Part shown: positions 56,610 to 64,000 of the stretch, piece by piece
How positions within the stretch are numbered: the first letter of the stretch is position 1
Layout of the letters: every line of letters starts with the position of its first letter
Assembly: GCF_014898055.3 (NCBI RefSeq)
Contig: NW_026555331.1
Coordinates: 104,157,194-104,221,193, forward strand
DNA: 64,000 nucleotides
Source: Talpa occidentalis
Taxonomy: Eukaryota > Chordata > Mammalia > Eulipotyphla > Talpidae
Direction: 5' to 3'
Made by a program: the position numbers and the translations under genes
The notes under the pieces: model-generated
What the model saw: only the letters and a program-made list of their open reading frames with translations
The model's database searches: none
What the model was told of the DNA's origin: nothing

Positions 56610-59600
56610 AAGGTTCCAGTCTACAAATGGCCTGAAGATGGTGATTTATTTTTGTAAAATAAATACATACTCCATCTCCGCACCCACACTCTCCATTTTC
56701 TTTCTTTTTGTGGAGGGTGGGAGAGGGTGGGAAGGAGAAGAAAATGAAGGTGGCAGAGGAAGGTAGAAAAGTAAAGAGGTTTTGCTGGTGGTGCCAGCTC
56801 TGCTCGAGAGCTCCTCACGCACCTCAACTCAGGGAATGTGAATGCATGCTTTATTTTCTTTTGCTAACAAAGGGAAGCCTTGTCTGGGAGCATTCAATCA
56901 CCGACTCTCCTGAAACCTCACTAGTAGAGCGCAATTCTGTTGGCGCGAAATCAGACCCAGGCTAAGTCCACAAGCGGTGGGCAGTCTTGAGAGGTTTTAT
57001 CTTTGGAGTTAATTCAAGCCTTGGGTGCAGCACCTCTCTGTCCCAGTGGGCTGGGGGACAACGGCAGTGTCCAGTCTCCTCAGAGCAGGCCAACTCTGAC
57101 TACTGGAAATAGAGGAAGCTGGAAGGATGCAGGCTTGGGACAATACAGGATCAGGGGGGCCTACCCAGCTCTGCCTCGCCCAGCAGTGATAAATTCACTC
57201 CATGCCCTAATTCTGCTGCCACCTGACCCCACCCACGACATTTACAACTATCTCTTGCCCTCTAGCAAAGGGACATCCAGCCATCAGCCAACTTTGGAGG
57301 GGATGGTTAGGGAATAGAGAAGACTGCAGAAGGGGCAAAGTATCTGCCTCCACACTGGTCCTGCCTTGCATAAGTTCTCCGCTAGGCTGGGACTGCCAGG
57401 TGGGTTGCTTCCACAGCCCTATCCTACCTACTACCCTTCACCCAAGCCTGAGCAACCTCCCCAGACTCCAGCCTGTCCCCAACAAGCCCCAATGGCTATC
57501 CTGCTTCCGTGCAATGCTGCTGAAAGCATCAAGAGAGGCTACCAAATGGCTGACAAGTCCCCTGATCTCAGGACTCCAGGGCGCCCTAGCACACTGAACA
57601 AGTGGCCTTGGCGCAGCCCCTCTTTGCCCTCCTCCATCCGGCACTTGGGAGTCAGAATCCATGCTGGGCCCCTTTCTCTTGTGCATACTGGCCCCCTGTG
57701 TTTCCACAGGGAGTGTCCCCCTGGCTTTGGGACTCCTGGCCTGACCCTGAGCAAGGTGGGGCTTAGCTACTCTGCACGTTGCCACTCGACTTTGCCCCAG
57801 AAATCTCCGCTAAGCACCAACCACTGCCACCACCACCCCTCCCGGAGGGCTTGGCAGTATTGTAATTATTATGGTTATCATTGTTGTTGCTATTTCCTTA
57901 TCCCCAAGTCAAATATTCGTGGCTGCTGTTCGCCATAAATCCTTCAGACTAATAAGTCACAAAGAGATGTTGCCCAGGTCTCTCCCTCCACAATGGCTGC
58001 CGCCGCTGTGGCCTCTTTCTCTCCGCGGTTTTTGGCGCTCCCTTGCTCCCTCGCTCGCCCGGCGCTGCTCGGGTGATTTATGAACACCGGGAAAATTGAA
58101 CAAAGCCGCGCGCCCATCCTGTGGTATCTCCGCAGTCTTCCCCAGTGTGAATCAGAACATTACCAACTGTGTGCGCATCCGTCCCACTTCATCACCAAAA
58201 CCAGGATGTGACCGCAGAAAACCCGAGCCGAACTCACGTTTCCCCCGGACGCAGCACGCTCCCCGGACTCACAGAAAATGCAGAAAAAGCCCCAAGACCC
58301 TGAGTGGGCCAGCCACCTCCGATCTCCCCCTGCTGAAAGGCTGTCTCCTGCCCTCCTGCAGGAGTTAAAATCCTTTGGAGATAAATATGAGGGTATGTGT
58401 TTTTAAAAGTCAAATAGGAAGTTGGGGTCTCACTTGTGAGAGATTCATTCCTAGTGAGGCCCTGAAGACTCCAATCCATTCCTGACAATCCGCATTAATT
58501 ATTTAATGAGTCACGTGACCTCAAAGATTACAATTTCAATATCTCCCTCCAACAGGCTCTACACCTTTATCTACTGCAACCAGGGTCCTCAGTTGGTTGG
58601 CTTTTTTAGTTCCCAGCGTTAGTCTGGAAAGCAGATTCCCTTTACCAGCTACCAGACAAGCCACCGTCAAGGAGATCTCTGGGACAGCATAGTAGAATTA
58701 GGTATTCTGGTACTTTTAGTATTGTGGACAGGGGGAAGCCCACCACTCTCTTCTCGCAGGTGCCCTGACTTCCTGGTGCTCATAAATCCAGAGGTCAGCC
58801 CACCTGTCTCAGTGTCCTGGCTAGGCAGTTGGGTTACAGAATCCCCCCAGGGCTGATGTGATGGCACATCAGGCAAGAACCTAACCTTCTTCCCCAGCCA
58901 CCAGACACCTGTGGCCTCCACAGGCCTCCACACCAAGGGTTTGCCCAAAGGCATATGTCCATTCCAGCAGAATAAACCCCAGGATTAGTCCAAAGGCTCT
59001 ATTCAAGGACAGACCCATCAACATAAAGAACATGGTGGGGGGGGGCTGTCATTCAGCTGCCTCAGTTTCCACATCTGTAGCATGAAAAGATTAAGCCAAA
59101 ATGGCCTCCAGATCTCTTTAACCTTGGACATTCCTCCCATCAGGGAATCTCTTTTAGTCCCAAGAATCAATCCCTGAAAGAGTGGGGCAGTCCTGAAAGG
59201 GGGGAAGGGGTTATTCTATGAATTTGAAGCCTTAAAAAGAAGTGATGCCAGGGTTCCAAGAGAGAAGTTTCAGGCTAGAATGTTTCACAACAGCCTCAGT
59301 AGCCATCCTGATACTGTCCAGGAGATAGAATACACATTTCTTCCTTTCCTATTTTTCCCAGGCCATATCCTTTGAGAGAGGAAGCAGTTTTTCTTGTGCC
59401 AGTATATAATATAGAGAATGGGGCAGCAGAAGCAACCAGTGGGAAAGGTGAACTCTTCTATACAGAGCTATAGTGAGGGATGCAGAGACCCACCAAGGAA
59501 ATAAATAAAAAAAAAAAAAACCACCCCACGCCTATTGCCTATACAGAATGCATCCATCAGTCAGGATGTCCCTGGTTCCTGTTGGCTACATTGATTCTTT

Positions 59601-62340
59601 GGGGTTTTTCTTTTCTCCCATTCTAAAGAGTCATTGATCTGTTTCTATGTTGAAACTGCTAGAGGGAAGGCAGCGATGAGATGAGCAGCACAGTTTGGAA
59701 GCCTAGGGGAGCAGGGTGATACTCACCCCTTGAGGAGCAGACCGCGAGGTGGGGGAATACGGGCACCCTGGAACAGCTGGGTATAATGTCAGTGGCAGTG
59801 TGCAGAGGACCCACTCTCCATATATCTAGGTAATCTTCCCAGGAGCTCCATCCTGGGTATTAAGTACTCTACTATGCCTGTCACAGTTGAATTCCTGCTG
59901 TAATAAAACACCGGGTATATCGTAGATTTCAGCAAAACTAGGAAAGAGAGGCTGCAAAGTGCCATTTTTCTTCAGGGGGGAGAGTGTTAAGTACTTAATT
60001 CAAACTGTGACCATTAAAGTGTCTCCTATCCGATTTAGTTTGATTTCAGATGTTGACAAAACTTTTATCTCTAGAGTCACACACGGCTTGGTTCTAGGAC
60101 GAAAGCAGATGAGCGTATGTTAGAAGGACGGAGGGAGAAAGAGAAAGAAGAGGAGAGCATGTGTAACAGTCCACTTGGTAGGAGAATTCTAGAGCCTCCA
60201 CAAAATACTGTCTTTAAAGGTCAAGGGTTTGAGGGGCCAGTAGGGTTCGCTTAAAAAAAAAAAAAAAACAATTAATGAGATAGAAAATTTGTCCTCTGGA
60301 TGAACTCTTATGGTTGCCCTAGCAAAGGGCAGACAATGCATGATTTTGAAGCACAAAGTGGGATTTTCTAAGCTGTTCTAACAAGCACCCTTAAAGACCA
60401 AACCTGAAACAGGCAAAACACTGAAGAAATGACAATCATTTGGGTCATTTTTGCATCATTTTGGCTTTATGAAACTTACCAACACATTAATAATCAAGAA
60501 AGTTTGAGAGAAAAAATGCCATTTTTGTCCTAGTATATTAGAAAAACTATAGTCTCTTCCTTTCCTGGAGACTATAAGAGTAAGGGAAAGAAAATTACCC
60601 CTTTCACCCCTCATACATCTGCCTCCAGTATGAAGTTAATGAATGCCCTAGTCCCTCCTTCCCTACAAAGGAGAAATATAAGAATTTACCTTAAATGATG
60701 ATAATCTGCCATTTGAGGTTTTGCAGCTCGACACTCAATTTCCACCGAGAGTCTAGGCATTTTTTGAGCAGACAGCCAAGATGCTGCGTCTTTGCCCGAG
60801 ACCACATTATTTGCAAGAAGATCCCTCGATTCTCCACAGACTTTTCCCAGAGAATGCCTTTCAGAATTGCTGTTGAATTACAAAGAAGTATTTATTGCAT
60901 GAGGTGATTAATGATTCCTGGGAAAATTGCTATTTTCAGCATGATTTAATTTCGTTTTACAAGTGCGTGTAGTAGGAGGAGGGTTAATAAGTCTCAGCAG
61001 AAGTTACAATGCTTCCAGAAATCCCTGGCAGCCATTCATACCTTGCAAAATGCACCTTATGCCAAGTTTGCCCTGACTTGGGAAGATGTGTGCTTGTTTG
61101 CCCCTGTACTTTCTTGGAGGCCCCTCAGAGACAGGTGTCAATCACTTTCCTCTCAGAACTGGTTTGTTCCTAGGTGAGCTGACCACCTTTGCCTGCAGAG
61201 GCAAAAGGAGAACAGCATTGACCATTGATTAAGGGTTTGCTACTGATGGGAAAATGTGCTTAACAGTCCTCTGACATTGCAGAGGTAGGTGAGCACCCCC
61301 TCCCATCTCTGCTAAAATTATTCTATGAAGTGAAAACTGCACTCATTCAAGCCAGGTGGCAGCTCTAGTATTCTGAAGCTGGTGTGCACTGGTTTTCTAT
61401 ATCTTGCTGCAGAGTACTGGCAACCAAGCCTAAAATCCTCTTTACCGATTTGTTAATCAGTAAACAAATACCAGGTTGTGGAGACTGAGAAATGGTTTTG
61501 ACTTTTTCAATCTTTTGAATCTAGGTCTCTCTTTGGGGCAAGAAGATCTGAGAACATCTGAGGAAATTGGTCCTCCTTCAGAGTTTGACTTTTCCTCCAG
61601 CAGCAAAGACTCCCAGATCTACCTCGCTTAAAGGTGCATTTTGTGGTGTTATGCTTTTCCTTTCCTCGGAAGAAACTTTGGAGGGTGAACTAGGATATTT
61701 AGCCTATTTTTCAAAAAGGAAGAAAGACGTAAGGAGGGAAGGGAACAAACAGGCAAACAAACAAAACTTCCCAAGCTGTAGTTAGCGAAGAGGACCTTAA
61801 AAATAGCTAAGAAATGAAAAGCAATCTCAACTCTTTGCAAAAACTATTTTTTATCTCCAGGGAAACAGGCAGATTAAGTGTGAAGGTGCAATAAATACCA
61901 AAGGGACCATTTCTTTCCAAGTGTGCTCAGAGTTCAGCATGGAGAACAGCTGCAGAAACTCCTGGGCCCACAGCACCGCAGGGTTTCACCTTTCATTGCA
62001 GGGAAGGACACGTTTCTATGCCTTACAGAGAGCTGAAGCCTGAAAGCCTGGCCAAGTTTGGGAAGAAGAGGCGCTCTCTCAGAGCTCAAGAGTCTTCCTG
62101 CTCCTTGGAACTTTTCCCACAGTAGGTCAAACTTGACAAGAGTTCAGCTGAAGTTGAACACACTCACACAAATTATGTGAGCAGTCAGAATCCAAGTCAA
62201 GTCAAGAACACAACTCAAGCCATCATCTACAAGATTTTTATATGCAAGGTCAAGCACCTCAATCCAGAGAACTTTTTGTAAAAAAATTAAAAGTAGGAAA
62301 CACACAAATGTGTCTTAGAACTTTAATGCTTTTTGAAACA
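56610..62340. other. HOXA4 3' flank
   Basis: About 5.7 kb without a recognised gene or interspersed repeat. It holds a short CpG-rich patch near 57980-58120, an E-box palindrome TCACGTGA at 58510-58517, a GCCATAAA at 57932-57939 and a degenerate DR5 retinoid site at 62141-62157. Confidence 0.5.
62124..62157 (+). promoter_or_regulatory. Cluster of retinoid-type half-sites 3' of HOXA4
   Basis: AGGTCA (62124-62129), AGTTCA (62141-62146), GCTGA spacer, AGTTGA (62152-62157). The last two form a DR5 with one mismatch in the second half-site. HOXB4 and HOXD4 have 3' RAREs; a counterpart 3' of HOXA4 is inference. Confidence 0.4.
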
Positions 62341-62343
62341 GAG

Positions 62344-62349
62344 TTTATT
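62344..62349 (-). terminator. HOXA4: Candidate HOXA4 polyadenylation signal
   Basis: AATAAA on the minus strand, about 670 nt after the HOXA4 stop, matching the expected 3' UTR length. Alternatives lie at 62575-62580 and 62887-62892. Confidence 0.5.
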
Positions 62350-63020
62350 CTTAGCACATGGCTTTCTATATAGCCACACCACAATTTTTACAGTCACATA
62401 TGGGTCTAAACGCACTCCCTTCTCCCCGGAGATTGTGCCTCAGAGTAAGATAGTATCTCTACAACAATATTTTAAATAAATGCAAGAAAAGGAAACTAAT
62501 GTGTCACACCTACTATCAAGGTCTATACATTTTGAGAATTAAATAATCTTGCGAGGTCCACAATGTCTACCCATTTTATTCAGTTCAATACAAGCTTGTA
62601 TGAGCTGCCTTAATGGGGAAGAAGGGGCGGTAAGGAAGGTGAGGAAGGGTCTGTTGTTTTCTTCTGCTTGCCACAAATCTATATGAACATGTCCCTAGTC
62701 CGCACTGGTTGCCCCGCTGACTTCAGCCACCTCAAAAGTATTTTTGCTGCCAAGCGTCCCTTCTCAGGTACCCAAACCTGGAAGTCTTGTTCAGATCAGC
62801 AGGTTGTTCCACCAGCCAGCATCCTGGCCACTGTCCTCCCTTGGGTGGCAACCAGCACACACTCTTACCAGGATAATGTCTTCTTTTTTATTATCCCTTT
62901 AACCAAGCTAGGTTTTGCTTTGGGGCCTGTTATGGTCCAGACAGGAGGGGTGGATGGGAAAAGGGGCAGGAGGAGAGAGGAGAAAAACAGGTGAGGGAAA
63001 GAACTGGTCTAGAGTTTAGA

Positions 63021-64000
63021 CTATATGGAGGAGGGAATGGGTGTGGAGGCCCCGGGGTGGGGGTGGGGGTGGGGGTGGGGGTGCGGGCTCTGCGTTTGTG
63101 CTTTCCCTGGTGGGCCTGCAGAGGCCGAGGCGGAGTTGGAGGATCGCATCTTAGTGTTGGGCAGTTTGTGGTCTTTCTTCCACTTCATCCTTCGGTTCTG
63201 AAACCAGATCTTGACCTGGCGCTCAGACAAGCAGAGCGTGTGGGCGATCTCGATGCGGCGCCGCCGGGTCAGGTAGCGGTTAAAGTGGAACTCCTTCTCC
63301 AGCTCCAAAACCTGCTGCCGGGTGTAGGCGGTTCGAGAGCGCTTGGGCTCCCCTCCGTTATAACTGGGGTTGACTGAACGCCCGTAACCCCGAAGGAGAA
63401 AGCCAAGGAGGAGGGAGTGGAAGAGAGGGAAAGGAGGAGGAGAGAGAAGGTGGGGTGGGGAAGAGCAATTGGACATCATCATTATATAATAACCTGACAC
63501 CAAGTTCACGCAAGATACATAAAACGGCAAAGAAAATGTTTCACAGGCTATTGACAACGGGAAACACCCGAGAGCCATAAAGAATGGTGCTGGGCATTGG
63601 GGCTGAAGAAAAGCTTCAAAGACACATGGCCTGAAGCCTCTGCCAGGGCAATTAAATTTATGGGGGCTATAATTACTGCCCTAACAGTTTGGCGTCTCGT
63701 AAATCTCCCGATAAAGGGACCCCGGGTACAAAAGGCTTCTCACGTTGGGGTCAGGCGGCTGGCTGGCGTGCACGCATCCACATCCCCCTGTAGCTGGGGC
63801 CAGATGGGGGCTCCCCTCCCGAGGTCCCCTACCCTCTGAACCCCCGCCCCGCAGCTCGAAGCCTGGTCTGGTCCCCACCCTCCCTCGCGCGCCTCCCCAG
63901 CGGCGCCACGTACCGGCGCTGACATGGATCTTCTTCATCCAGGGATACACCACGGGCTCCTTGCCCTTCAGGCCGGGCGAGCTCCTGCCGGCCAGGAGCA
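63021..64000 (-). CDS. HOXA4: HOXA4 homeobox transcription factor, C-terminal part, runs off the window
   Basis: Exon 2 is 63021-63373. The 3' end of exon 1 is 63914-64000 and continues beyond the window. The intron (63374-63913) is GT-AG (donor GCCG|GTACGT, acceptor TTCAG|TCAACC). Exon 1 ends with [18 protein letters not shown], carrying the PBX-binding YPWM. Exon 2 opens [18 protein letters not shown] and contains the homeodomain with helix 3 [13 protein letters not shown], then the HOXA4 tail [19 protein letters not shown], a His-Pro repeat, and the end [12 protein letters not shown]4 patterns cervical and hindbrain territories. The N-terminal region and promoter are outside the window. 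The visible frame is intact. Confidence 0.97.
63053..63083 (-). repeat. Coding GGGGGT repeat (His-Pro tract of HOXA4)
   Basis: Five to six GGGGGT units on the plus strand encode alternating His-Pro (CAC CCC) on the minus strand. A longer HP tract results than in the human protein as I recall it. Confidence 0.85.
63646..63700 (-). promoter_or_regulatory. HB1-like homeodomain-site cluster in the HOXA4 intron
   Basis: The segment packs caattaaa, tttatggggg, ctataattact and a cgataaa-type site into about 70 bp. A conserved cluster of homeodomain sites in the mouse Hoxa4 intron (HB1) acts as an autoregulatory enhancer. Position and composition fit that element. Confidence 0.6.

Noticed and set aside
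57366..57938. A 190-codon plus-strand open frame between HOXA3 and HOXA4
   Set aside because: No recognisable domain, no promoter or splice context, and low-complexity Pro/Ser/His composition.
45014..63020. A microRNA of the mir-10 family, as found near HOXB4 and HOXD4
   Set aside because: I did not see a mir-10 mature sequence in this interval, and the HOXA cluster is not known to have one here.

Overview
The window is vertebrate nuclear DNA from a placental mammal. It holds the 3' end of the HOXA cluster: four homeobox genes, all on the minus strand, in the order HOXA1, HOXA2, HOXA3 and HOXA4 (partial, running off the right edge). The proteins are almost residue-for-residue those I know for the human genes, and no HOXB, HOXC or HOXD paralogue fits. 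The left third carries many copies of a tRNA-derived SINE of about 230-330 bp with A-box and B-box promoter motifs. It is not the primate, rodent, carnivore, pig or horse family. Combined with a recent L1 family, this suggests a laurasiatherian such as a bat or a camelid. I recall a similar family in horseshoe bats (Rhin-1), but I could not check this and hold the species loosely.

Layout. 1-21.3 kb: gene-free, repeat-rich flank with about 17 SINE copies, several L1 3' fragments, an L1/U6 snRNA chimera and a short retrocopy. 21.3-28.8 kb: repeat-poor DNA with an orphan CpG island (22.1-22.85 kb) and a DR5 retinoic-acid response element 3.3 kb 3' of HOXA1. 28.8-30.3 kb: HOXA1. 30.4-34.3 kb: the HOTAIRM1 antisense lncRNA interval, with a recognisable terminal exon on the plus strand. 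35.1-36.9 kb: HOXA2. 42.3-45.0 kb: HOXA3. 45-62.3 kb: a long intergenic stretch with several CpG islands, probable HOXA3 5' non-coding exons and repeated HOX/CDX-type motifs. 63.0-64.0 kb: HOXA4 exon 2, intron and the 3' end of exon 1.

The genes encode anterior HOX transcription factors that bind DNA with PBX and MEIS/PREP partners. They pattern the hindbrain, neural crest, pharyngeal arches and cervical axis. The sequence shows parts of the known regulatory logic: a retinoid switch 3' of HOXA1, HOX/PBX and PREP/MEIS sites in the HOXA2 intron, a homeodomain-site cluster in the HOXA4 intron, and a shared E-box plus CCAAT layout in front of HOXA1, HOXA2 and HOXA3.

HOXA1 and HOXA2 are intact. 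HOXA3 carries an apparent one-base deletion in a C run of exon 1, most likely a sequence error. I found no wholly new system. The least ordinary items are the L1-U6-L1 chimera with 3' transduction, the shared promoter layout and the GCCATAAA cluster between HOXA3 and HOXA4.
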